Assembly (NCBI GenBank): GCA_902491895.1
Contig: CABUJH010000004.1
Coordinates: 1 to 64,000, forward strand
Direction of reading: 5' to 3'
Length of the DNA: 64,000 bases
Source: an uncultured Collinsella sp.
GTDB taxonomy: Bacteria > Actinomycetota > Coriobacteriia > Coriobacteriales > Coriobacteriaceae
Position 1 is the stretch's first letter; each line of letters begins with the position of its first letter. Below, one piece after another: positions 40,345 to 48,564 of this stretch. Made by a program: the position numbers and the translations under genes. The notes under the pieces were generated by a model. The model was not told the DNA's origin and ran no database searches. It saw only the letters and a program-made list of their open reading frames with translations.

Positions 40345-41277
40345 CTAGAGGTGGCTGATGATCAGTTCCATCTTGCCTTCGAGGTCGATGGAGCTGACGG
40401 TGCTCGGGGCCAGCAGGTGGCTTCCCTTGTGGACGGGGTCGCCGCAGACGGTGCCTTCGCCGTCGATGACCGACAGACACATGAAGGGCCAGCGCTGGTC
40501 GAGGGTCTTGCTGCCGTCGACACGCACGCGATCGACGGTGTAGCAGGAGTTAGACTCGAGCTCGGTCACGCCATCGACCTCGGGTGCGGTTACCGTGCCG
40601 TCGGTCGGAGCCTGAGCATCAAAGTCGATGCAATCGAGGCTCTGCTCAATGTGCAGTGGGCGCAGCTTGCCGTCGGTGCCGGGGCGGTCGTAGTCGTACA
40701 GACGATACGTCACGTCGCTCGACTGCTGCGTCTCCAAAATGAGCGTGCCGGTCTTGATGGCATGCACGGTACCGGAATCAATCTGGAAAAAGTCGCCCTT
40801 GTGGATCGGCAGCACGTTGAGCATGTCGTCCCAACGGCCTTCCTCGATCATCTGTGCGGCCTCGACGCGGTCCTTGGCGCGCTGGCCGACAATGATCGTG
40901 GCACCGGGCTCGCAGTCCAGCACATACCAGCACTCGGTTTTGCCCAAGCTGCCGTTCTCGTGCTTGGCGGCGTACTCGTCGTTGGGATGAATCTGGATTG
41001 AAAGGTCGTCCTTGGCATCCAGAATCTTAATGAGCAGCGGGAACTCCTTGCCCTCGCAATTGCCAAAGAGCTCGCGGTGCTCGGCCCACAGCCATGAAAG
41101 CGTGTGGCCTGCATACGGGCCCTCCGCAATCTGGCAGTCACCGTTGGGATGGGCCGAGATGGCCCAGCACTCACCGATGGGACCTTCGGGAATGTCGTAA
41201 CCAAATACGGTTTCGAGCTGGCGGCCACCCCAGATCTTCTCGTGGAAGATCGGCGTCAGTTTAATCAAATCGGACAT
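40345..41277 (-). CDS. manA: Mannose-6-phosphate isomerase, class I
   Basis: A 310-residue zinc cupin isomerase interconverting mannose 6-phosphate and fructose 6-phosphate. Markers: KIWGGRQLETVFG, GECWAISAHPNGD, FPLLIKILDAKDDLSIQIHPNDEYA (zinc ligands), GKTECWYVLD, and FFQIDSGTVHAIKTGTLILETQQSSDVTYRLYDYDR. It is the short Gram-positive type. The start is ATG 41277 since GGGGG is seven bases upstream; ATG 41283 would be too close to it. It precedes the beta-glucoside genes on the opposite strand, 68 bases downstream of gntR in the same direction. Confidence 0.94.
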   Translation of the reverse strand: MSDLIKLTPIFHEKIWGGRQLETVFGYDIPEGPIGECWAISAHPNGDCQIAEGPYAGHTLSWLWAEHRELFGNCEGKEFPLLIKILDAKDDLSIQIHPNDEYAAKHENGSLGKTECWYVLDCEPGATIIVGQRAKDRVEAAQMIEEGRWDDMLNVLPIHKGDFFQIDSGTVHAIKTGTLILETQQSSDVTYRLYDYDRPGTDGKLRPLHIEQSLDCIDFDAQAPTDGTVTAPEVDGVTELESNSCYTVDRVRVDGSKTLDQRWPFMCLSVIDGEGTVCGDPVHKGSHLLAPSTVSSIDLEGKMELIISHL

Positions 41278-41351
41278 ATTCATACCCCCATTATGTTGCG
41301 CGGGCGTTGCACAAAACGGCTCAAAACGAGCGCCCGCGTGACTACAAAAAC

Positions 41352-42071
41352 CTATGCCAACGTTACGTTGTGCAACTCAAAGCGATCGCCAACGTTGCGC
41401 GAGATCGAATACTCAAAGGCGGCGCCGCTGTCCAAAAAGCCAATCTGGGTGAGCTCGAGCAGGGGAGAGCCAAGTTTGGTGTCCAGACGCTCGGCTTCTT
41501 CCTCGGTTGCTGCCACGGCGCGAATGGTACGGTGAAAGCTCGAAATCTTCAGCCCACATTGCTCGCGGATGAAGCGGTAGACAGATCCGTACAGGTCCTT
41601 CTTTTTAAGGCCTGGAATCAGCTCGAGGGGCATGTAGGTGTACTCGATAACGATGGGCTTCTCATCGGCCTGACGCACGCGCACGACGTGATAGGCAAAG
41701 TCATCCTCGGCAATTCCCAGCTGGGCTGCGATGTCCGCTGGTGGATTAACGATCGAGAAATCGTAGACCACCGAGGTCACCTTCTCCCCGCGGTGCTCAT
41801 ACGAAAAACCTTGGGCACGGTCGTTTTTGCCCTGGAAAAACGCCTGGCCGGGAAGTCCCGCCGTGTCCTTAACGTAGGTACCCGATCCACGACGGCTGGT
41901 AATAAGACCTTCCTCGGTGATTTGCTCGATAGCTCGTTTGACGGTGATTTTGGAAACGCTATAGAGCTCGCAGAACTCAACGACGGTGGGAAGCTTATCG
42001 CCCGGTTTAAGGGCGCCATCCTCGATACTTCGACGAATATCTGCAGCTATCGCCTCGTATTTGGGAATCAT
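41352..42071 (-). CDS. GntR/HutC-family transcriptional regulator
   Basis: A 239-residue regulator. The N-terminal winged helix (YEAIAADIRRSIEDGALKPGDKLPTVVEFCELYSVSKITVKRAIEQITEEGLITSRRGSGTYV) is classical GntR and the C-terminal UTRA domain (VIEYTYMPLELIPGL... RAVAATEEEAERLDTKLGSPLLELTQIGF) defines the HutC subgroup, whose members bind sugar phosphates and related effectors. It is divergent from the 6-phospho-beta-glucosidase/PTS genes, so it very likely controls them. AAAGGAGGT precedes the ATG. Candidate operator half-sites (TTACTTTTA) are in the intergenic region. Confidence 0.9.
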   Translation of the reverse strand: MIPKYEAIAADIRRSIEDGALKPGDKLPTVVEFCELYSVSKITVKRAIEQITEEGLITSRRGSGTYVKDTAGLPGQAFFQGKNDRAQGFSYEHRGEKVTSVVYDFSIVNPPADIAAQLGIAEDDFAYHVVRVRQADEKPIVIEYTYMPLELIPGLKKKDLYGSVYRFIREQCGLKISSFHRTIRAVAATEEEAERLDTKLGSPLLELTQIGFLDSGAAFEYSISRNVGDRFELHNVTLA

Positions 42072-42100
42072 GGAACCTCCTTTCCGACATATATGAATAC

Positions 42101-42207
42101 AAAAGTAAGTATAACCCTCAACAGGGCACCCATATTACTTTTATCTAAGAAGTTCGAGAAAGAAAAAGGAAAAAGACGCTTTACTTTTACAATTAGAGCG
42201 CTATAGT
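42101..42207 (+). promoter_or_regulatory. Beta-glucoside promoter with three TTACTTTT boxes
   Basis: AAAAGTAA (42101-42108) and TTACTTTT (42135-42142) form an inverted pair, and TTACTTTTAC recurs at 42181-42190. The third overlaps the -35 box TTTACT (42180-42185) that stands 16 bases before the -10 box TATAGT (42202-42207). This is the arrangement expected for repression by the divergent GntR regulator. The predicted start near 42214 leaves a leader of about 160 bases containing palindrome E. Confidence 0.55.
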
Positions 42208-42250
42208 TTAAGCAACGAACGGAATCCTTCCGCACAACAGGATTGACCGT

Positions 42251-42340
42251 TTGGGGACGGTTTTGTTTTGGCAGGTTGGATAACGGTATGACCGGTGCGC
42301 GCCCGCGCCGGATAACCTGCCAAAGCAAACCCGTCTCCAA
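42251..42340. repeat. Palindrome E, copy 1 (leader of bglA)
   Basis: Two 27-base arms (42251-42277 and 42314-42340) match at 24 positions, two of the three differences being G-U pairs in RNA. Inside is CCGGTGC..GCGCCGG. The right arm (AACCTGCCAAAGCAAACCCG) is nearly identical to 46194-46213. It lies in the predicted 5' leader of the beta-glucosidase mRNA, 35 bases before the start codon. Confidence 0.85.
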
Positions 42341-42374
42341 CCGGAAGCTCTAGAACACGAAAGCGAGGACTTTG

Positions 42375-43775
42375 ATGGCACAGTATCAGTTGCCCAACGA
42401 TTTCTTCTTTGGCGCTGCTATGTCCGGCCCGCAGACTGAGGGTCAGTGGAACCAGGGCGGCAAACTCGAGAACCTGTGGGACACCTGGTCCATCCAGGAT
42501 CTGGGTTCGTTCTACAACTGCGTTGGCTCTTATGCCGGCAATGACTTTATGGCCAAGTACCAGGAAGACTTTCGCATTTTGAGGGACTTGGGCCTGGATA
42601 CCTATCGCACTTCCATCCAGTGGAGCCGTCTGCTCGATGCCGACGGCAACCTTAATGAGGAGGGCGCTGCGTGGTATCACGAGTTGTTCCGCGCTTCTCG
42701 CGAGGCCGGCCTGGAGCCGTTTGTCAACTTGTACCACTTTGACATGCCCACCTACCTCTTTAACCGTGGCGGCTGGGAGAGCCGTGAGGTCGTCGAGGCT
42801 TACGCACATTACGCCGACGTCGCTTTCCGTGAGTTTGGCCAGGAGATCAAGTACTGGTTCACCTTTAACGAGCCCATCGTCGAGCCCGAGCAGCGCTATC
42901 AGGAGGGCGTGTGGTTCCCGCAGCTCCACGACTTTAGCCGCGCTCGCACCGTGCAGTATCACATCTCGCTGGCGCACGCGCTGGCCGTGGCCAACTACCG
43001 TCGCGCCTATGACGAGGGCGCTATTCGCAGCGATGCCAAGATCGGCATGATCAACTGCTTCACTCCGGTCTATACCAAGGAGAACCCCAGCGAGGCAGAC
43101 CTCGAGGCCGTGCGTATGACCAGCGGCATCAACAATCGCTGGTGGCTCGACCTTATTACCAAGGGCGAGCTTCCTGCCGACGTGCTCGACAGCCTGGCCG
43201 AGGGCGGCGTTAAGCTCCCGTTCCGTGCCGGCGACCAAGAGATTCTCAAGCAGGGTGTTGTCGACTGGCTCGGCTGCAACTACTACCACCCCACGCGGGT
43301 TCAGGCGCCGGCGAGCAAGGTCGACCAGTACGGCCTGCCGCACTTTGCCGACGAGTACGTGTGGCCCGACGCCGTTATGAACGAGAGCCGCGGCTGGGAG
43401 ATCTACCCGCAGGGCCTCTACGACTTTGGCATGGACTGCGCTAAGAACTACCCCGATCTTGAGTGGTTCGTTTCCGAGAACGGCATCGGCATCATGGACG
43501 AATACAAGAACCGTGACGCCGAAGGAACCATCCAGGACGACTACCGCGTCGACTTTGTACGCCAGCACCTGGAGTGGGTGGCCAAGGCAATTGCCGAGGG
43601 CGCCAAGTGCCGCGGATACCATTATTGGGCCGTCATCGATAACTGGTCTTGGGCCAATGCCTTTAAGAATCGCTATGGCTTTGTCGAGGTCGATCTGATG
43701 GATGGCTATAAGCGCCGTCTTAAGAAGTCGGCGGCCTGGCTCAAACAGGTCGCCACGACCCACGTGGTTGATTAG
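42375..43775 (+). CDS. bglA: 6-phospho-beta-glucosidase, GH1
   Basis: A 466-residue family 1 glycosidase splitting phosphorylated beta-glucosides such as cellobiose 6-phosphate. The acid/base Glu166 is in TFNEPIVEP and the nucleophile Glu368 in VSENGIGIMD; FFFGAAMSGPQTEG at the start and LGCNYYHP are also family marks. The C-terminal DNWSWANAFKNRYGFVEVDL, with FKKRYG-type sequence, is the usual phosphate-proximal end. ATG 42375 follows GCGAGGA. It is the first gene of the uptake and breakdown operon ahead of PTS IIC. Confidence 0.94.
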   Translation: MAQYQLPNDFFFGAAMSGPQTEGQWNQGGKLENLWDTWSIQDLGSFYNCVGSYAGNDFMAKYQEDFRILRDLGLDTYRTSIQWSRLLDADGNLNEEGAAWYHELFRASREAGLEPFVNLYHFDMPTYLFNRGGWESREVVEAYAHYADVAFREFGQEIKYWFTFNEPIVEPEQRYQEGVWFPQLHDFSRARTVQYHISLAHALAVANYRRAYDEGAIRSDAKIGMINCFTPVYTKENPSEADLEAVRMTSGINNRWWLDLITKGELPADVLDSLAEGGVKLPFRAGDQEILKQGVVDWLGCNYYHPTRVQAPASKVDQYGLPHFADEYVWPDAVMNESRGWEIYPQGLYDFGMDCAKNYPDLEWFVSENGIGIMDEYKNRDAEGTIQDDYRVDFVRQHLEWVAKAIAEGAKCRGYHYWAVIDNWSWANAFKNRYGFVEVDLMDGYKRRLKKSAAWLKQVATTHVVD

Positions 43776-43895
43776 CGACCGGGCGAACGCCCAGACCGCG
43801 CGCCACCGCGCGCAACACATGGCACATCTGGTGGCAGAGGGCGACAGACCACCGTGCGCATAGGAAAAGGCCGGATTTGAAAGTTAGGAGCAATC

Positions 43896-45239
43896 ATGGC
43901 CAGTGACAACGGAAAGAGCTTCCTCGACAATTTTGCCGAGGTCTCTGCGAAGGTGGGAAACCAGGTTCACCTGCGTTCCCTGCGTGACGCCTTCGCGACC
44001 ATCACGCCGCTCTATATCCTTGCGGGTATCGCGGTTCTTATTAACAACGTCGTGTTCCCTCTGTTCCCGCTCGATGCGGCGGGCCTTGCCAACCTTCAGA
44101 CGTGGGGCTCGGCAATTACGCTGGGCACCCTCAATGTCTCTGCCATTATCTTGGCCGGATTGATTGGCTACAGTCTCGCCAAGAACAAGCGTTTCGATAA
44201 CCCGCTCGCTTGCGTGGTCGTCGCCATCTCTGCCTTCGTCATCATGATGCCGCAGCAGATCACCGCCTCGCTTGCCGCCACGAGCCCGCTGCTCACCGAC
44301 AAGATCACCTCCGCCGAGGTCACGGGCGCCCTTTCGACTGCCAACACCGGCACCAACGGTCTGTTCTCGGCCATTATCATCGCTCTGCTCTCCGTCTCGC
44401 TCTTCATCAAGATTTCTGGCGTCGAGAAGCTCAAGGTTAAGCTGGGCGAGGGCGTGCCTCCCGCGGTCTCCAACTCCTTCAACGTCATGATCCCGATGCT
44501 GCTCAACCTCGCAATCTTCGCTTTTGCCGCAGCCCTGCTCGCCGTGTGCGCCGGCACCGATCTGTGCGCCATCATCTCCACGTGCATCTCCAACCCGCTC
44601 AAGAACATCATGAACGCCGGTCCGTGGGCTGTTATCCTCATCTACACCCTTGCCAACCTGCTGTTCTGCGTCGGTATTCACCAGTCCACCATCTCTGGCG
44701 CTACCGTCGAGCCGATCCTGACCATGCTCATTGTCGACAACATGGCTACCTTCGCCGCCGGTGGCACCATCCAGCCCGATCACTACATGAACATGCAGAT
44801 CGTTAACAGCTTTGCCCTCATCGGCGGCTCGGGCTGCACCCTCATGCTTCTGCTCGATACGCTCCTGTTCTCCAAGAACAAGGCTTCCGAGACCGTTTCT
44901 AAGATGGCTATCCTGCCTGGTCTGTTCAACATCAACGAGCCGGTTATCTACGGTTACCCCATCGTGTACAACCTGCCGCTTATGATCCCGTTTGTCCTTC
45001 TTCCCGACCTGTTCATCGGCATCACCTATGGCCTTACCTGCGCAGGCATCATCAGCCCCTGCATCGCCCAGGTGCCCTGGACCATGCCTCCCGTCATCAA
45101 TGCCCTGCTCGCTACGGGCTTTGACTGGCGCGCCGGCGTGTGGCAGGCTCTCGAGATTGTCATTGGCATGGCCGTCTACCTGCCCTTTATGAAGATTTCC
45201 GAGAAGGCAATCGCCAAGCAGGAGGCTCTCGCCGAGTAG
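43896..45239 (+). CDS. PTS IIC permease, lactose/cellobiose family
   Basis: A 447-residue membrane permease with about ten hydrophobic segments. It has the family segments LRDAFATITPLYILAGIAVLINN near the start, VGIHQSTISGATVEPIL, GSGCTLMLLLDTLLFSKNK and GLFNINEPVIYGYPIVYNLPLMIPFVL, which includes the conserved GIFNINEPVxFG glucosyl-binding signature. It imports and phosphorylates a beta-glucoside with IIB and IIA encoded downstream. AAGTTAGGAG precedes the ATG. The 120-base gap after bglA has GC-rich small hairpins but no clear terminator. Confidence 0.92.
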   Translation: MASDNGKSFLDNFAEVSAKVGNQVHLRSLRDAFATITPLYILAGIAVLINNVVFPLFPLDAAGLANLQTWGSAITLGTLNVSAIILAGLIGYSLAKNKRFDNPLACVVVAISAFVIMMPQQITASLAATSPLLTDKITSAEVTGALSTANTGTNGLFSAIIIALLSVSLFIKISGVEKLKVKLGEGVPPAVSNSFNVMIPMLLNLAIFAFAAALLAVCAGTDLCAIISTCISNPLKNIMNAGPWAVILIYTLANLLFCVGIHQSTISGATVEPILTMLIVDNMATFAAGGTIQPDHYMNMQIVNSFALIGGSGCTLMLLLDTLLFSKNKASETVSKMAILPGLFNINEPVIYGYPIVYNLPLMIPFVLLPDLFIGITYGLTCAGIISPCIAQVPWTMPPVINALLATGFDWRAGVWQALEIVIGMAVYLPFMKISEKAIAKQEALAE

Positions 45240-45268
45240 AACGCCTAACGTTCGTCCCTTTCACCTTT

Positions 45269-45299
45269 GCGGGCGCCGGTACGCGGTGCCGGTGCCCGC
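45269..45299 (+). terminator. Hairpin between PTS IIC and IIB genes
   Basis: GCGGGCGCCGG (45269-45279) and CCGGTGCCCGC (45289-45299) form an 11-bp stem with one G-U pair. No T tract follows, so it is more likely an mRNA processing or stabilising hairpin, or a leaky terminator that lowers IIB/IIA expression. Confidence 0.5.
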
Positions 45300-45400
45300 G
45301 GCTCTCTCCCTTGTGTAAAGATGCAGGGGGGTGGGCACAATAGCCGCAAGGAATAAAACCAGTTGTCGTCTGCGCGCCGCGCAGTTATAAGGAGGAAACC

Positions 45401-45703
45401 ATGAAGAAGATCATGCTCTGCTGCAATGCCGGTATGTCCACGAGTCTGCTGGTCCAGAAGATGCAGGCCGAGGTTGCAAACCGTGGTCTGGATATTGAGG
45501 TCGAGGCTCGTCCCATGAACGAGGCCCACGATCACCTGGACGAGTGCGACATGTTGCTGCTTGGCCCGCAGATCGGCTACACCAAGGGCGATTTTGAGAA
45601 GGAGGCCGCCGGTCGTTTTCCGGTCGAGGTCATCAACATGGTCGACTACGGCCGCATGAACGCTGCCGGCATCATCGACCACTGCGTCAGCGTGATGGGC
45701 TAG
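45401..45703 (+). CDS. PTS IIB, lactose/cellobiose family
   Basis: A 100-residue cytoplasmic phosphocarrier. KIMLCCNAGMSTSLLVQKM is the standard P-loop; Cys8, directly before NAGMSTS, is the phosphorylated residue. Other family positions are MNEAHDHLDECDMLLLGPQIGYTKGDFE and VEVINMVDYGRMN. GGAGG precedes the ATG. It abuts the IIA gene and pairs with the IIC permease upstream. Confidence 0.94.
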   Translation: MKKIMLCCNAGMSTSLLVQKMQAEVANRGLDIEVEARPMNEAHDHLDECDMLLLGPQIGYTKGDFEKEAAGRFPVEVINMVDYGRMNAAGIIDHCVSVMG

Positions 45704-45712
45704 GTGCTCCGC

Positions 45713-46045
45713 ATGGAGGATATGAACGAACTGCAGATGACCTGCTTCGAGATCATCAGCTACGTCGGTACCGCCAAGAGCATGTACATCAATGCCGTGC
45801 AAAAGGCCAAGGAGGGCGATTTTGACGCCGCCGAGGAGCTTATCAAGCAGGGCGATGAGGCCTATAACGGTGGCCACGATGTTCACATGGGGCTTCTGAA
45901 GAAGGAGGCCAACGGCGAGCGTAACGGCGAGGCCCCGTTGATTCTGCTGCATGCCGAGGACCAGATGGCCGGCACCGAGACCATGCGCGTCATGGCGACG
46001 GAGCTCATCGAGATTCACAAGCAGTTGCAGACACTTAAGGCCTAG
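45713..46045 (+). CDS. PTS IIA, lactose/cellobiose family
   Basis: A 110-residue all-helical phosphocarrier that trimerises and takes phosphate from HPr. The active His80 is in LILLHAEDQMAG; TCFEIISYVGTAKSMYINAVQKAKEGDFDAAEELIKQGDEA is the family N-terminus. The start is uncertain: GTG 45704, ATG 45713 and ATG 45722 are all in frame, and none has a well-spaced site (GGAGG at 45715-45719 is too near ATG 45722), which suggests coupling to IIB. A terminator-like hairpin follows. Confidence 0.9.
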   Translation: MEDMNELQMTCFEIISYVGTAKSMYINAVQKAKEGDFDAAEELIKQGDEAYNGGHDVHMGLLKKEANGERNGEAPLILLHAEDQMAGTETMRVMATELIEIHKQLQTLKA

Positions 46046-46102
46046 TCGGCGTTATCGCCGCGACGGACCGTGCGGTCCAACAGACAACATAGTCCCTTTG
46101 AC

Positions 46103-46141
46103 GGGCGGCGGGAGCCTCCGCCTCCCGGCGCCCTTATTTTT
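46103..46141 (+). terminator. Terminator after PTS IIA
   Basis: GGGCGGCGGGAG and CTCCCGGCGCCC pair with two mismatches around a short loop, followed by TTATTTTTG. It separates the PTS genes from glucokinase. Confidence 0.7.
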
Positions 46142-46191
46142 GGGAATGGTCTTGCGTGGCCTGTTGGGCAACCATTTGCGTTTTCCCAGAT

Positions 46192-46232
46192 AAAACCTGC
46201 CAAAACAAACCTGTCCCTTTTTGGTAGGTTTT
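46192..46232. repeat. Palindrome E, copy 2 (before glucokinase)
   Basis: AAAACCTGCCAAAA (46192-46205) pairs with TTTTGGTAGGTTTT (46219-46232) with one mismatch; the loop is CAAACCTGTCCCT. AACCTGCCAAAACAAACCTG matches the right arm of copy 1 at the other end of the PTS operon, with two differences in 20. Confidence 0.8.
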
Positions 46233-46286
46233 TGCCTTGGGAGCGGTACCATACAGGCAATGTTTAAACGAGAAAGGTGGGCTCCC

Positions 46287-47240
46287 ATGGAACCTAAGCA
46301 GTACTACATCGGCATCGACGTCGGCGGCACTTCGGTTAAGGAGGGCCTGTTCGACGAGGACGGCAACCTGCTGGCCAAGGCCAGCGTGCCCACGCCTCCT
46401 ATCGTTGACGCTGCGGGCTTTGCCGCGGTGACCGAGGCTATCGACCAGGTGGTCGCCAAGGCACAGATTCCGCGTGCCTTTGTGGCGGGCATTGGCCTGG
46501 CCGTTCCGTGCCCCATCCCGGCGTCGGGCGATGCCAAGGTCAAGGCCAACATTGCCATTAACCTGCCCGAGCTAAGAGTCGCCATTCAGGAGCACTGCCC
46601 CGACGCGGTCGTTAAGTACGAGAACGATGCCAACGCCGCTGCCATGGGCGAGGCCTGGCTCGGTTCTGCCAAGGGCGTGCAGAACGTGGTGATGGTCACC
46701 ATCGGTACCGGCGTGGGCGGCGGCGTTATCGTTAACGGCGACGTGGTATCGGGCGTTGTGGGTGCCGGCGGCGAGATTGGCCACATGTGCCTGAACCTGG
46801 CTGAGGAGCGCACCTGCGGCTGCGGCGGCCATGGCCACCTGGAGCAGTATTCCAGCGCCACCGGCGTGGTGAGCAACTACCTTGCCGAGTGCAAGAAGGC
46901 GGGCGTCGAGCCCATCGAGCTCACCGGCCCCTCCGATTCCAAGGACGTGTTCCAGGCCTGCCGCGAGGGCGATAAGCTCGCGCTTGCCGCGGCCGATACC
47001 ATGGCCGACTATCTCGGCCGTGCCCTGGCGCTTATTGCCAACGTGGTCGACCCCGAGATGTTCCTGATCGGTGGCGGCGCGTCCGCTTCGGCCGATGTCT
47101 ATCTCGACTCCGTTCGTGAGCATTTCCAGCGCTACGCGCTTTCTGCCTCGCGCGAGACGCCCATTAAGGTCGCTTCGCTCGGCAACGACGCCGGCATCAT
47201 CGGTGCCGCCTACGTAGCCCTGCGCGCCGCCGGTAAATAG
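46287..47240 (+). CDS. glk: ROK-family glucokinase
   Basis: A 317-residue sugar kinase phosphorylating glucose with ATP. The phosphate loop is GIDVGGTSVKEGL, the second ATP segment VMVTIGTGVGGGVIVNG, sugar-binding PCPIP...NIAINLPELR and GEIGHMCLN. The ROK zinc motif reads RTCGCGGHGHLEQYSS: Cys-x-Cys-Gly-x2-Gly is kept but the next position is His instead of Cys, a variant also seen in other Gram-positive ROK enzymes. GAAAGGTGG precedes ATG 46287. It follows the beta-glucoside genes and would trap the free glucose they release. Confidence 0.92.
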   Translation: MEPKQYYIGIDVGGTSVKEGLFDEDGNLLAKASVPTPPIVDAAGFAAVTEAIDQVVAKAQIPRAFVAGIGLAVPCPIPASGDAKVKANIAINLPELRVAIQEHCPDAVVKYENDANAAAMGEAWLGSAKGVQNVVMVTIGTGVGGGVIVNGDVVSGVVGAGGEIGHMCLNLAEERTCGCGGHGHLEQYSSATGVVSNYLAECKKAGVEPIELTGPSDSKDVFQACREGDKLALAAADTMADYLGRALALIANVVDPEMFLIGGGASASADVYLDSVREHFQRYALSASRETPIKVASLGNDAGIIGAAYVALRAAGK

Positions 47241-47249
47241 CTGGTGCAA

Positions 47250-47303
47250 GGGGGCCAGGTTACTTTGCACCAACATGGTGCAAAAGGGACAGCCTTGGCC
47301 CCC
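47250..47303. repeat. Palindrome D, copy 2 (after glucokinase)
   Basis: An outer stem GGGGGCCA (47250-47257)/TGGCCCCC (47296-47303) surrounds a perfect 9-3-9 palindrome TTTGCACCA-aca-TGGTGCAAA (47264-47284). The 27 bases 47256-47282 match 36972-36998 with two differences. Confidence 0.85.
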
Positions 47304-47406
47304 ATACCTGCCCCAAAATATGCCGTGGCCCTTCCGTCTGCGAAGGCTCGGCGCCAGCGTGCTACCATAGCTACGTCCAAGTACACATATCAAGTGGAGG
47401 ATATCC

Positions 47407-48330
47407 ATGGCAAACGTTCTTGTCTTTGGTCACCAGAACCCCGATAACGACGCCATCATGAGTGCCGTCGTCCTGTCCCAGCTGCTCAACCAGGTTGAGT
47501 ATGCCGGCAACACCTACGAGGCTTGCGCTCTGGGTCAGCTTCCGGCAGAGTCCGCCAAGCTGCTCGCCGACGCCGGCATCGCCGAGCCTCGCGTGATCGA
47601 GTCCGTCGAGGCCGGTCAGCTCGTCGTCCTCACCGACCACAACGAGTCTGCCCAGTCCGTCGCTGGCCTTAAGGACGCCACGGTCTTTGGCGTTGTCGAC
47701 CATCACCGCATCGGTGACTTTGAGACCGCCGGCCCGCTGCACTACATCTGCCTGCCCTGGGGCTCCAGCTGCACCATCGTCACCAAGCTCGCCGGCGTGC
47801 TCGGCGTTGAGCTTTCCGACGTTCAGGCCAAGCTGCTGCTCTCGGCCATGATGACCGACACGCTCATGCTCAAGAGCCCCACCACCACCGATGTCGACCG
47901 CGCCGTTGCCGCCAAGCTCGGCGAGCAGGTGGGCGTCGATCCGGTCAAGTTTGGCATGGAGGTCTTCCTCACCCGTCCGTCCGGCTCCTTCACCGCAGCC
48001 GAGATGGTCGGTAACGACATCAAGATGTTCGAGCCCGCCGGCAAGAAGCTGCTCATCGGCCAGTACGAGACTGTCGACAAGACCCGCGCACTCGGCATGA
48101 TCGACGAGATTCGCGAGGCCATGCGCGCCTACGCCGCCGAGAAGGGTGCCGACGGCATCGTTCTGTGCATCACCGACATCATGGAGGAAGGCTCGCAGGT
48201 CCTGCTCGAGGGCGAGACCGAGGCCGCTCAGAAGGGCCTGGGCATTGCCGACGAGCACAACGGCGTCTGGATGCCGGGCGTCCTCTCCCGTAAGAAGCAG
48301 GTCGCTGCTCCCATCATGGCCGTCTGCTAG
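47407..48330 (+). CDS. ppaC: Manganese-dependent inorganic pyrophosphatase
   Basis: A 307-residue family II pyrophosphatase of the DHH superfamily. It has FGHQNPDNDA (His9, Asp13, Asp15), VLTDHNE, the DHH motif VVDHHRIGDF (98-100), a long DHHA2 half, and the substrate-binding SRKKQV near the C-terminus. It hydrolyses pyrophosphate from biosynthesis, such as that released by the his and tRNA enzymes. GGAGGA precedes the ATG. A terminator follows. Confidence 0.96.
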   Translation: MANVLVFGHQNPDNDAIMSAVVLSQLLNQVEYAGNTYEACALGQLPAESAKLLADAGIAEPRVIESVEAGQLVVLTDHNESAQSVAGLKDATVFGVVDHHRIGDFETAGPLHYICLPWGSSCTIVTKLAGVLGVELSDVQAKLLLSAMMTDTLMLKSPTTTDVDRAVAAKLGEQVGVDPVKFGMEVFLTRPSGSFTAAEMVGNDIKMFEPAGKKLLIGQYETVDKTRALGMIDEIREAMRAYAAEKGADGIVLCITDIMEEGSQVLLEGETEAAQKGLGIADEHNGVWMPGVLSRKKQVAAPIMAVC

Positions 48331-48350
48331 GTTTAGTTGACCAAACGCCA

Positions 48351-48389
48351 CGACCGGACCGCGGACACCCCGCGCTCCGGTCGTTTTTT
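48351..48389 (+). terminator. Terminator after ppaC
   Basis: CGACCGGA (48351-48358) with TCCGGTCG (48376-48383), plus an inner GCG/CGC, followed by six T (48384-48389). Confidence 0.92.
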
Positions 48390-48528
48390 GTGCGCGGCGC
48401 CGCGTCGTCTCTTGGACAGGCGTGCCCGTGTCGTTGAGCAAATAATGTTCAACCTGTGGTTCCGCTTTTCGGCCACGCCTGCGTGCTTGTCGTGCAGGGT
48501 AGGCTAGATGCAAGCGTAATACGTTAGA

Positions 48529-48564
48529 GCGCGGCGCCGCCACTTGGGCGGGCCGTGCTTTTTT
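48529..48564 (+). terminator. Terminator-like hairpin in the nhaA leader
   Basis: GCGCGGCGCCGC (48529-48540) pairs with GCGGGCCGTGC (48548-48558), allowing one bulge and a G-U, and six T follow (48559-48564). It ends only 33 bases before the nhaA ATG and 140 bases after the ppaC terminator, so it is placed as a leader attenuator. A second hairpin ACGGGA/TCCCGT (48568-48583) lies between it and the ribosome site. Confidence 0.6.

Noticed and set aside
46221..46286. Upstream start for glucokinase at 46221
   Set aside because: It falls in the right arm of palindrome E; the ROK motif begins just after ATG 46287, which has GAAAGGTGG.
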